A stretch of 6,380 bases of DNA from Methanosarcinaceae archaeon (GCA_028690255.1 JAQVBP010000161.1:1-6380); one strand, 5' to 3'; shown: positions 1 to 6,065, counted from the first letter of the stretch. Translations and numbers: made by a program. The notes: a model not told the origin generated them from the letters alone.

Positions 1-66
1 TCGTGCTAAATTGTTCGTGTCAAGTTGTTCGTGTCAAGTTGTTCGTGTCAAGTTGTTCGTGTTAAT
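1..66. repeat. 14-bp tandem repeat upstream of pstB
   Basis: Three identical copies of TTGTTCGTGTCAAG lie head to tail at 11-24, 25-38 and 39-52. A fourth, degenerate copy (last four bases TAAT) fills 53-66, and a diverged partial copy occupies 1-10, so the array continues left of the window. The unit is not a multiple of 3 and an open frame through it would give a low-quality peptide, so it is most likely non-coding. It ends 14 bp before the pstB ribosome binding site and probably sits between pstA and pstB. Confidence 0.9.
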
Positions 67-91
67 TCTTTATTTCTTTGAGGTAAATGAA

Positions 92-868
92 ATGAGTGAA
101 GCTGTTCAAGACAAGGCTCGGCCCCGGATTGAAGTTAAAAACCTGAATCTCTGGTACGGGGAAAAACATGCTCTTAAGGACATCTCTCTGGCGGTCCCGG
201 AAAAAAGCGTCACTGCTCTTATAGGGCCTTCGGGCTGTGGGAAGTCCACTTTTATACGCTGTTTGAACCGGATGAATGACCTTATTAAAAATTGTAAAAT
301 TGAAGGTCCGGTCTCAATTGAGGGAAAGGATATCTATTCCGGGGGCCTGGACGTGGTGGAACTCAGGAAACGTGTAGGGATGGTCTTTCAGAAAGCAAAC
401 CCCTTCCCAATGTCCATCTATGACAATATCGCCTACGGCCCGCGCATCCACGGGGTCCGGAAAAAAGACCTTGACGGGCTTGTCGAGGAGGCGCTTCGCT
501 CGGCTGCCCTCTGGGGCGAAACCTCGGATCGGTTGACTTCGTCTGCTTTATCTCTGAGTGGGGGGCAGCAACAGAGGCTCTGTATTGCCCGGACCCTTGC
601 CGTAAAGCCGGAAATCCTTCTTTTTGACGAACCCTGCAGTGCGCTTGATCCTATTTCCACAGCCAGGATCGAAGACCTGATTCTGGAGTTGAAAAAGGAT
701 TATACTATTGTAATCGTAACTCATAATATGCAGCAGGCTGCAAGGATATCCGATAATACGGCCTTTTTCCTGATGGGGGAGCTGATTGAGTTTGGCGAGA
801 CGAGACAGATCTTTGAGAATCCGAAAGTGCAGAGTACCGAGGATTATATTACCGGAAAGTTTGGGTGA
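92..868 (+). CDS. pstB: Phosphate ABC transporter ATP-binding protein PstB
   Basis: This is the ATPase of the high-affinity phosphate importer PstSCAB. It works as a dimer on the cytoplasmic face of the PstA/PstC channel. The 258-residue protein has the full ABC set: Walker A GPSGCGKST at 45-53, Q-loop Q100 followed by the PstB-typical KANPFP, signature LSGGQQQR at 155-162, Walker B ILLFDEP at 175-181 (D179, E180), D-loop SALD at 183-186 and switch H211. The length is normal for PstB. I chose the ATG at 92 because GAGGT at 80-84 lies 7 nt upstream. The frame is open further back only through the 14-bp repeat, and that extension shows no PstB-like sequence. phoU follows directly, so the two are surely co-transcribed. 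Identity comes from the motifs and from the pstB-phoU pairing. Confidence 0.96.
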   Translation: MSEAVQDKARPRIEVKNLNLWYGEKHALKDISLAVPEKSVTALIGPSGCGKSTFIRCLNRMNDLIKNCKIEGPVSIEGKDIYSGGLDVVELRKRVGMVFQKANPFPMSIYDNIAYGPRIHGVRKKDLDGLVEEALRSAALWGETSDRLTSSALSLSGGQQQRLCIARTLAVKPEILLFDEPCSALDPISTARIEDLILELKKDYTIVIVTHNMQQAARISDNTAFFLMGELIEFGETRQIFENPKVQSTEDYITGKFG

Positions 869-873
869 TTGAA

Positions 874-1524
874 ATGGTCCGAAATAAATATCAGGAGCAA
901 CTGGTTTTCCTGAAAGAGTTGATAGGCTCTTTCGGGGAAATGACAGGGCGGATTTTCCGGGATTCCATGAAGTCGGTGCTTGAGCTTGATGTCGAACTTG
1001 CTCAGAGAACCCTTGACCTGGAGCCCGAGGTGGATGAACTTGAGCGGGCAATCGAGGTTTCAACTTTCGAGCTGCTGGCCCTTCAGCAGCCCCTTGCAGG
1101 AGATCTTCGCTTTGTAATCTCCGGGCTCAAGGTCACGGCCGACCTCAGAAGAATAGCGGGCCTTTCCATTAATATAGCGAAAATCCCCGGTAAAATCGAA
1201 GGTGAACACATAAAGCCGCTTGTGGATACAAAAAAGATGGCCGATATAGCCGGGGAGATGCTTTCAAAATCCCTCCGGGCCTTTGAGGGCAGGGATTCCG
1301 AACTGGCCCGGGAAACCGCGACTCTGGATAACGGGGTCGATGAACTTTTCTATAAGGTCTGGGTGGAGCTTATCGAGATGATGGCAAAGGACCCGGGCCT
1401 TATTTCCAGGGGGACTTATGTGCTTTTCCTGATACGCTACCTGGAAAGGATTGCCGACCACTGCTGCAATGTCTGTGAGGACACTGTCTACCTTGCAACG
1501 GCTGAACGAGTTAAGCTGAACTGA
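874..1524 (+). CDS. phoU: Phosphate transport system regulator PhoU
   Basis: PhoU is a cytoplasmic helical protein that restrains the Pst transporter and phosphate signalling. The 216-residue product has the two-repeat PhoU layout: repeat 1 contains QPLAGDLRF (72-80) and DLRRIAG (90-96), and repeat 2 contains RYLERIADH (188-196) before the usual C-terminal helix. The ExxxD metal-cluster motif is intact in repeat 2 (E191, D195) but replaced by R92 and G96 in repeat 1. The start is ambiguous. ATG 874 is preceded by GGTGAT (864-869), which matches the archaeal anti-SD, and I prefer it. A GTG at 865 would overlap the pstB stop (GTGA) and add three residues. Both arrangements mean translational coupling with pstB. 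A U-rich terminator-like stretch follows the stop. Confidence 0.93.
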   Translation: MVRNKYQEQLVFLKELIGSFGEMTGRIFRDSMKSVLELDVELAQRTLDLEPEVDELERAIEVSTFELLALQQPLAGDLRFVISGLKVTADLRRIAGLSINIAKIPGKIEGEHIKPLVDTKKMADIAGEMLSKSLRAFEGRDSELARETATLDNGVDELFYKVWVELIEMMAKDPGLISRGTYVLFLIRYLERIADHCCNVCEDTVYLATAERVKLN

Positions 1525-1576
1525 GCCGTTTTCTTTTTTTCCGGCTCCGTTCCTCCCATTTTCCTTTCTCTTTTTT
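1524..1576 (+). terminator. U-rich terminator after phoU
   Basis: Right after the phoU stop lie two T-rich tracts on the plus strand (1529-1540 and about 1558-1576). Archaeal RNA polymerase ends transcription at such U-tracts. The first tract is the loop of a small hairpin, AGCCG (1524-1528) with CGGCT (1542-1546). This would end the pst-phoU transcript before pyrC. Confidence 0.55.
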
Positions 1577-1600
1577 ACCGGATTTCGTTCAGGTGCAGGT

Positions 1601-1609
1601 TTTAAGTAT
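1601..1609 (+). promoter_or_regulatory. Possible TATA box for pyrC
   Basis: TTTAAGTAT is centred 27 bp before the pyrC ATG, the usual TATA-to-start distance in archaea, and pyrC has no clear Shine-Dalgarno sequence. This would give a leaderless or near-leaderless mRNA. The match to the TATA consensus is only moderate, and a second AT-rich candidate (about 1619-1626) is too close to the gene to serve the annotated start. Confidence 0.3.
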
Positions 1610-1631
1610 GGTTTTGAGCATATAAACGCCC

Positions 1632-3068
1632 ATGCCTGATATTTTCATCAAAAATACCAAAATTTACCATGATAACTGTCTTCAGCCTGCTGAAATCATC
1701 ATTGAGGACGGAAAGGTTGCCAGGATCGGAAAAGATCTCCGAGTCTCCAGTTCGGACCTCATAATAGATGCCGGGGGGGCCCTTACCCTGCCTGCGGGAA
1801 TTGATGTGCATGTGCATTTCAGAGAACCCGGGATGACGTCCAAAGAGACCTGGTACACAGGGTCCTGTGCTGCGGCCGCGGGGGGAATTACCACAGTCAT
1901 CGACCAGCCCAATTCCATACCTCCCACCACGGACAGACGTTCTTTTTTCCTGAAACACAAACTGGCCCGGAGAAAGTCCATTGTGGATTTCGGGATTAAC
2001 GGGGGGGTTACCGGTAATATTGACAAACTGGGGGAACTCTGGGGGCTTGGAGCTTTTGCTTTCGGGGAGATTTTCATGGCCGAGTCCACGGGGGGGCTCA
2101 ATATCAGCGAGGAGGCGTTTGAGGCCGCTCTGGGGGAAATCAAAAGGCTTGGGGCGCTCGCTACCATTCATGCCGAGGACGAAAAGCTGCGGCTTGAGTG
2201 TGAGTCCCTTTTGAAAACCTATACTTCCCCGGATTATCATTCAAAGGCCCGTCCCAATATCTGCGAGGCAATGGCTATCCAGAAGGCAGTGGGCCTTGCA
2301 GGTTCTCTCAAGACCCGGGCTCATTTCTGTCATATAAGTACCCTTGAAGCCGTGGGGATTATAAGGAAGGAAAAGTACCTTGCAAAAAAGGCGGAACAGC
2401 CTTCCCTCATAAGCTGTGAGGTCACTCCCCACCACCTTTTCCTCTCAACAAAGGATTGGGAGCGGCTCGGGACTTTTGGTAAAATGAACCCGCCTCTCAG
2501 AAACCTGCAGAGCATCAAAGCCCTTACAAACGGCCTGAATGACGGGACTGTTGACATGGTGGCCTCGGACCATGCACCCCACCGTTTGTCCGAAAAGGAC
2601 ACGGATGTCCGGCAGGCGCCTTCGGGAGTTCCCGGGGTCGAGACCCTGATGCCCCTTATGCTTGCCGCAGTAAAGAAGAATATCCTGCCTCTCGGACGGA
2701 TGATCCGGGCTACGAGTCTGAACCCTGCAAAGGTTTTCGGGCTTGACCGGCATTCCAAAGGGAGGCTTGCGGAAGGCTTTGATGCGGATCTTATTATTGT
2801 AAACCCGCGGGATATCCGTCCGATCAAGGCTGACCTGCTGCACAGTAAGGCCGGTTGGACGCCTTTTGAGGGCATGGATGGGGTGTTTCCGGAGTATACT
2901 CTTTCGAGGGGGGAGGTGGTCTGGATGGAGGAGGCAATTACGGTAAAAGCGGGACGCGGAAAGTTCCTTGCAGGGGCCGGGTTTAAGGATGGGTCTTTGA
3001 ATGAGGGGGATGATAACGAAGATGATGGTGAAGATGATTCTTATGGGGATGATTATAACAAAGGTTAA
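1632..3068 (+). CDS. pyrC: Dihydroorotase (PyrC), class I type
   Basis: Dihydroorotase interconverts N-carbamoyl-L-aspartate and dihydroorotate, the third step of pyrimidine synthesis, in the cytoplasm. The 478-residue protein is an amidohydrolase-type TIM barrel. Metal and substrate motifs in order are HVHFREPG with H60, H62 and R64; H180 in HAEDE; H231/H234 in HFCHIST; the NPPLR substrate loop; and DHAPH with the catalytic D313. HVHFREPG, NPPLR and DHAPH favour dihydroorotase over allantoinase or dihydropyrimidinase. Where many relatives carry a bridging lysine before IFM, this protein has FGEIFM (E146). The last 25 residues or so are strongly acidic and low in complexity, and make the protein a little longer than usual. 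The ATG at 1632 keeps the full N-terminal strand region. No convincing Shine-Dalgarno sequence is seen. Confidence 0.92.
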   Translation: MPDIFIKNTKIYHDNCLQPAEIIIEDGKVARIGKDLRVSSSDLIIDAGGALTLPAGIDVHVHFREPGMTSKETWYTGSCAAAAGGITTVIDQPNSIPPTTDRRSFFLKHKLARRKSIVDFGINGGVTGNIDKLGELWGLGAFAFGEIFMAESTGGLNISEEAFEAALGEIKRLGALATIHAEDEKLRLECESLLKTYTSPDYHSKARPNICEAMAIQKAVGLAGSLKTRAHFCHISTLEAVGIIRKEKYLAKKAEQPSLISCEVTPHHLFLSTKDWERLGTFGKMNPPLRNLQSIKALTNGLNDGTVDMVASDHAPHRLSEKDTDVRQAPSGVPGVETLMPLMLAAVKKNILPLGRMIRATSLNPAKVFGLDRHSKGRLAEGFDADLIIVNPRDIRPIKADLLHSKAGWTPFEGMDGVFPEYTLSRGEVVWMEEAITVKAGRGKFLAGAGFKDGSLNEGDDNEDDGEDDSYGDDYNKG

Positions 3069-3091
3069 AGGGATGGGGGGTCGGAAACCTT

Positions 3092-3098
3092 AAAAAAA
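3092..3098 (-). terminator. T-run terminator for the minus-strand operon
   Basis: Seven A on the plus strand read as T7 on the minus strand, about 100 bp beyond the stop of the KH-domain gene. Together with the 3149-3185 hairpin that this transcript would cross first, it is the best candidate for the end of the aIF1A-rio1-KH message. Confidence 0.4.
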
Positions 3099-3148
3099 GT
3101 AAGATTTGATTATTTCAATTGATTGTTCCATAATTTAGTGGTAATGGG

Positions 3149-3190
3149 GCCCGCAGGGGGTTGAAATAAGTAGTCCCCTCCGGGCTTTTT
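3149..3190 (+). terminator. Hairpin plus T-run terminator of pyrC
   Basis: GCCCGCAGGGG (3149-3159) pairs with CCCCTCCGGGC (3175-3185): 10 of 11 positions pair, with one C-C mismatch at 3154/3180. The loop is 15 nt. TTTTT follows at 3186-3190. This has the form of a bacterial intrinsic terminator and ends transcription from pyrC 80 bp past its stop, just before the convergent gene. Confidence 0.75.
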
Positions 3191-3199
3191 ACCAGGTTT

Positions 3200-3748
3200 T
3201 CAGTAAAGTTCGATTGAGTCAAGCTGGGACTTTATAAGCTCCTGGCGTTTCTTTTCCAGGAATTTGTAGACCACTCCGTGGGGGGTTCCGTCTATGAGCA
3301 TCTGGATTGCGGTCCTTATGATCGTATTGTGGTCCGGGTATCCGATTATTGACACGGTTTTTCCGTATATGGAGATTTTTACGCCTATCAGGGTTTCTGC
3401 AAGTTCCCGGGTTCGCCCGTTTTTTCCTATTAGCCTGCCTTTGATACGCAGCAGTTCTTTGGGGGTGTGGGCAATATTGGAAAGGTCGATGACTTCCAGC
3501 ATCAACAGGTCATTGTCCAGGATTTCGAGGGCCTTTTCGGGGCTGAAGCCCCGGCCTACGGCTCTGAGGGTTTCAAGTAGTCTGAATTCTCGCAGGGGGT
3601 CTTCTTCGCAGGTGATTTCAATCGTTCCGCTTTCGCTATCGATTTCAAGCTGAGCCGCGGTTTTTGTCTCAAGGAGTTTTTTCATTTCCCCTTTAGGGCC
3701 TATGATCACGCCTATTCGTTCTTTTGGGATTTTGACGTATTGGGTCAT
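3200..3748 (-). CDS. KH-domain rRNA-processing protein, archaeal Dim2/Pno1 homologue
   Basis: The 182-residue protein has two KH RNA-binding domains. KH1 carries GPKG at 17-20 and KH2 carries GKNG at 108-111, each followed by the expected helix and strand. This order and length match the archaeal Dim2/Pno1 (Krr1-related) family. In eukaryotes Pno1/Dim2 binds the 3' end of pre-18S rRNA during late 40S assembly, and archaeal Dim2 is known to bind near the 16S 3' end and to contact aIF2 alpha. It is the last gene of the operon and starts 2 nt after the rio1 stop. That fits a joint role with RIO1, which acts at the same stage. The ATG at 3748 begins directly at the KH1 strand, leaving no room for a shorter start. 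The family call is strong; the cellular role is inferred from relatives. Confidence 0.9.
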   Translation of the reverse strand: MTQYVKIPKERIGVIIGPKGEMKKLLETKTAAQLEIDSESGTIEITCEEDPLREFRLLETLRAVGRGFSPEKALEILDNDLLMLEVIDLSNIAHTPKELLRIKGRLIGKNGRTRELAETLIGVKISIYGKTVSIIGYPDHNTIIRTAIQMLIDGTPHGVVYKFLEKKRQELIKSQLDSIELY

Positions 3749-3750
3749 GG

Positions 3751-4533
3751 TTATTTCGCCTGTATTTTAGAAAGTAGCTCTTCAGGACTCATTTTTATCC
3801 CGTAGCGGCTGAAGTATCGGAGGATATTCTGCACGTCCCTGTATAAAAATTCCCGGGCGTTTGGGTGTTCCAGGGTTACGGACTGCCCCATATCTATGAT
3901 TATCGGTTCCAGGGTGTTGGGGTCTATTATAATGTTGTATTCGCTCAGGTCGGCGTGGACCAGGTTTGCTTTTGTAAGGAGCAGTCGCATGTATTCCACG
4001 ATTATTTCAAAAATGCGTTTCGCGTCTTCCTCTTCAAGAGTGATGTTTTTGAGTTGCGGGTACGGGACCTCATTTTCTCCGAGAAATTCCATGATAAGGA
4101 TGTTTTTTTCGGTTGTTATGGGCTCAGGGGCCCGGACACCTGCGCTTATTGCACGTTTCAGGTTCTGGGATTCTTTCTGTGTCCAGGCAAATACGATATC
4201 TCTTCTTGTGTGCCGGATGTTTGTGAAACGCGGGTCCTTTGTTATGTAGGGGTCCATGGCCTTGAAGGTGCTTGTTGTGATTCTGTATATTTTTATGGCC
4301 AGCTCTTTTTCAGGTCCCGTCGCATAAAAGACGTTTGCTTCTTTCCCTGTGCTGATCGATCCTCCCAGTTCTTTTATGAAATCCTTTCTTGAGAGCTTGT
4401 AAAGGTTTTTTAAGGTGGGTTCGTCGAATACGTTTTCTTCCAGTTTCAGGGAATTCGAGTCTTTTATCTTTATGCGCAGTTTGTCTATGTCCGTATCAAT
4501 GCGCCTTACTTTTTTATCCAGCTTTTCTTTCAT
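3751..4533 (-). CDS. rio1: RIO1-type atypical serine protein kinase/ATPase
   Basis: RIO1 enzymes are atypical protein kinases that act mainly as ATPase switches in the last steps of small-subunit maturation. The 260 residues show a charged N-terminal helical region (1-50), nucleotide loop STGKEANVFYA (61-71), ATP lysine K81 in LAIKIYR, the RIO1-specific stretch FKAMDPYITKDPRF (90-103), hinge MEF (148-150), catalytic loop HADLSEYN (193-200; D195, N200) and metal-binding IIDMGQ (212-217; D214). STGKEA and the lack of an N-terminal winged helix argue for RIO1 over RIO2. The ATG at 4533 has AAGGA 7 nt upstream, overlapping the aIF1A stop region, with a gap of 4 nt to that stop. Tight spacing on both sides implies co-translation with aIF1A and the KH protein. 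Confidence 0.95.
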   Translation of the reverse strand: MKEKLDKKVRRIDTDIDKLRIKIKDSNSLKLEENVFDEPTLKNLYKLSRKDFIKELGGSISTGKEANVFYATGPEKELAIKIYRITTSTFKAMDPYITKDPRFTNIRHTRRDIVFAWTQKESQNLKRAISAGVRAPEPITTEKNILIMEFLGENEVPYPQLKNITLEEEDAKRIFEIIVEYMRLLLTKANLVHADLSEYNIIIDPNTLEPIIIDMGQSVTLEHPNAREFLYRDVQNILRYFSRYGIKMSPEELLSKIQAK

Positions 4534-4537
4534 ATTT

Positions 4538-4918
4538 TTATCCTTTCAGGTACCCTTTGCGCTCAAGCCAGTCAACCTGAGGCTTTGTATATTTCCAGAT
4601 CACATCGGCCTTTGATTCCTGAAAGGCCCAGGGCACGGCTATTACAAGGTCTCCTTCCCTTACCCAGGCCCGTTTCTTCATTGAGCCGGGGATACGTCCC
4701 ATCCGAACGACTCCGTCCATGCACCGCAATTTCAACCGGTTTGCGCCAAGTAAACTTTCCACGGTTGCCAGGATTTCGTTTTTGTCCTTGAGGGGGGTGC
4801 GGACCCTTGCTACCGGCTCTTCAGTGCCGGTTTTACTTTTTGTTGTGGGTTTTCTCAGTGCAGGCAGTTCGATTCCTCTGTTGTATTTTTTATGTGATTT
4901 TGAATTTTTGTGAAATTT
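4538..4918 (-). CDS. Translation initiation factor aIF1A (start unclear)
   Basis: aIF1A binds the 30S A site and helps recruit mRNA and initiator tRNA. The core is typical of the family: NEILATVESLLG, LKLRCMDGVVRMGRIPG, KRAWVREGDLVIAVPW, then SKADVIWKYTKPQVDWLERKGYL, an OB fold with a C-terminal helix. GTG at 4762 lies inside this core and cannot be the true start. The frame continues upstream through VRTPLKDK and a basic KKYNRG segment, as expected for an IF1A N-terminus, until a stop at 4919-4921. That stretch holds no in-frame ATG, GTG or TTG. A TTG at 4920-4922 with AGGA 8 nt upstream is one base out of frame. CTG at 4865-4867 after AGAGGA would give 109 residues. The end given here is the frame limit, not a proven start. 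It is the first gene of the operon; rio1 follows after 4 nt. Confidence 0.85.
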   Translation of the reverse strand, partial: KFHKNSKSHKKYNRGIELPALRKPTTKSKTGTEEPVARVRTPLKDKNEILATVESLLGANRLKLRCMDGVVRMGRIPGSMKKRAWVREGDLVIAVPWAFQESKADVIWKYTKPQVDWLERKGYLKG

Positions 4919-4965
4919 TCAATTGTTTTATCCTGGTCAGCGGATGGGGTCTCCTTCCTTGACAG

Positions 4966-4982
4966 TTCAGGCTTTGCCTGAA
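4966..4982 (-). promoter_or_regulatory. Perfect 7-bp hairpin upstream of aIF1A
   Basis: TTCAGGC, a TTT loop and GCCTGAA form a perfect 7-bp stem about 45 nt upstream of the TTG at 4922. In the minus-strand transcript it would lie in the 5' leader of the aIF1A operon. There is no T-run in the minus direction (the bases after it read ACTGTCAAGG), so it does not look like a terminator for that strand. Its function is unknown. Confidence 0.5.
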
Positions 4983-5304
4983 ATGACTGGAGGTAGTGAC
5001 CAAAGTACTTTAAATTAGATTTGTGTAAAACGTCCTGATTAAATCATAAATTATTGTAAATTTGTGATGCATACAGATCGTTTTTTCGGGGATTTTACCA
5101 GGTAATAAAGTTCTCTGTATCGAATCTACAACCGGGTTATTGAATAACTCCTGATTTAGAACATTATTTGAAAAGCTGTACAGGTTCTTGGATTTGTGGT
5201 AGAATCTCCGATTTTATCTGATTGGAAATGGATTTACTCAACACGTTTGATCAACACTCAGGCTCAGCCCCTATCGTTATTCTATGGCTGATCACTCAAT
5301 ATAT

Positions 5305-5312
5305 AATATAAA
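5305..5312 (-). promoter_or_regulatory. Candidate TATA box for the aIF1A-rio1-KH operon
   Basis: On the minus strand this reads TTTATATT, the best TATA-like element upstream of aIF1A on that strand. Transcription would begin near 5280 and give a leader of about 360 nt. A nearer but weaker alternative is the AATTTAAAG stretch around 5008-5016. The whole block 5296-5360 is very AT-rich, so a chance match is quite possible. Confidence 0.25.
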
Positions 5313-5539
5313 TTGTATTCTATATTTAATTATTGGGGAAATCGTGTGTTATATATATTGTTTTTTGGCTTTAAGCTTATCCGCTTCGATTCTTATGATA
5401 TACTGGTGAATGGTTTCCTTCTTTATTAGCATATCAGATCAAGGTTAGCAAGAACCACGCAACCTTCTTCAAAGAGTTTACTCTCAGGCTTAAAAGGTCT
5501 TGAATATATTTACTATACAAAGTTTGTTTTTATGTAGGG

Positions 5540-5747
5540 TCGTAACGGACGAATGAACAGGACTCAGTAAGGCAGGGACTGCTCGAATTAAAGCTTGGCT
5601 GAGTCTCCGATGGTAGTGTCGTGACAATCCTCGAAGATTGAACGATCCTGAATAACCGTAATTGGTTTTATACGACATTTTGCCGTTGACGCGACAGTAG
5701 TCTGTAAAACAAGAAGCCGGTTGGTCTTTAGCCAAGCGGTAGTTCAC
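5540..5747 (+). mobile_element. Degenerate 3' end of an IS200/IS605-type element (tnpB relic and right end)
   Basis: Reading plus, 5575-5598 gives GTARIKAW, resembling the GT-R-I-A-C/W-G pattern near the TnpB C-terminus of archaeal IS200/IS605 (IS1341-type) elements. The continuation is in another frame (5598-5651: AESPMVVS, stop, QSSKIERS, stop), so at least one frameshift and an in-frame stop are present. About 65 bp further, CCGGTTGG (5717-5724) pairs with CCAAGCGG (5732-5739) around a TTTA-containing loop, with one G-G mismatch. GTAGTTCAC follows (5739-5747). A subterminal hairpin followed by GTAGTTCAC is, from general knowledge, typical of the right ends of this family. The rest of tnpB is not recognisable upstream, so this is a truncated, decayed copy. 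Family resemblance is from memory, not a search. Confidence 0.5.
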
Positions 5748-5847
5748 ACCTGTGCCCTTTCAAAACTTTCCTTATTTCATCATTTTCTTGTGGAGGTTTT
5801 CGTTTGATCTGTTTTGGTGGGTTTGTTCTGCGCTATAGCGTAAGTTA

Positions 5848-5855
5848 TTTATATG
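5848..5855 (+). promoter_or_regulatory. Weak TATA-like box, most upstream of the array (P0)
   Basis: TTTATATG lies 118 bp before the next box and so fits the spacing of the array. The AAANN part of the methanogen stable-RNA promoter is missing here (GTTAT precedes it), so it is weaker than the three downstream boxes. Confidence 0.35.
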
Positions 5856-5875
5856 AGTTATAACCTTCTTAGGTT

Positions 5876-5958
5876 CCCTGTGAAATGCTTGCAGGGCTTG
5901 ATCCGGAATTTGCTTTATTTCGTTTCGGATTAGGATTCGGCGGAAAAATTCGCTGAAT
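5876..5958 (+). other. Three consecutive short hairpins before promoter P1
   Basis: CCCTGT/GCAGGG (5876-5881 with 5891-5896), ATCCGGAA/TTTCGGAT (5901-5908 with 5923-5930, one G-T pair) and ATTCGGCG/CGCTGAAT (5935-5942 with 5951-5958, one G-T pair) follow one another. The last ends just before the P1 element. They would fold in any transcript that starts at P0; as DNA they could also be protein-binding dyads. Confidence 0.5.
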
Positions 5959-5960
5959 AC

Positions 5961-5973
5961 AAAGGTTTATATA
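5961..5973 (+). promoter_or_regulatory. Stable-RNA-type promoter P1 (AAAGGTTTATATA)
   Basis: An exact match to the methanogen tRNA/rRNA promoter pattern AAANNTTTATATA, with the TATA box at 5966-5973. Transcription is expected to start about 22-27 bp past the box, near 5995-6000. Confidence 0.75.
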
Positions 5974-6065
5974 TCATAGGCTCTGTACTATGGATCCCTA
6001 CCCTGCCTGGAAATTCCGGTGCGGGTAAAGGACAAGGTGTAAGTTGTTCTTAACTGGGCAAACAG

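Larger units (their letters stand above)
4923..5540. other. AT-rich intergenic region without a convincing gene
   Basis: No reading frame here has recognisable protein motifs, codon usage like the neighbours, or a start with a good ribosome site. It holds the leader hairpin at 4966-4982, a 17-bp dyad GGGTTATTGAATAACTC (5134-5150), and a strongly AT-rich block (5296-5360). Short open frames exist on both strands, for example about 5404-5502 plus and about 5010-5210 minus. They have neither starts nor recognisable similarity and could be remnants of older insertions. Confidence 0.6.

Noticed and set aside
1..66. CRISPR-like array
   Set aside because: The units are directly adjacent without spacers, so this is a simple tandem repeat.
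11..91. N-terminal extension of PstB from a TTG at 11
   Set aside because: It is translated from the 14-bp tandem repeat, has no PstB-like sequence, and the ATG at 92 has a good ribosome binding site.
548..1063. Long minus-strand frames opposite pstB, phoU and pyrC
   Set aside because: They are mirror frames of well-supported genes and have no domain motifs or ribosome sites of their own.
5010..5210. Open minus-strand frame of about 55-65 codons
   Set aside because: It has no start codon with a ribosome site and no recognised motif, and lies in AT-rich spacer. It cannot be told from chance.
5404..5502. Short plus-strand frame ending KEFTLRLKRS
   Set aside because: It is about 33 codons with no start codon and no recognised family. 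It might be an older transposase scrap, but nothing in the sequence supports that firmly.
5490..5747. Minus-strand open frame of 85 codons
   Set aside because: It has no recognisable domain and no clear ribosome site, and it runs antisense through the IS-like remnant and its terminal hairpin. It is most likely a chance frame.
5717..5747. GGTAGTTCAC region as part of a tRNA
   Set aside because: No acceptor stem, anticodon arm or T-loop GTTCRAATC can be placed around it. The hairpin and its 3' sequence fit an IS200/IS605 right end better.
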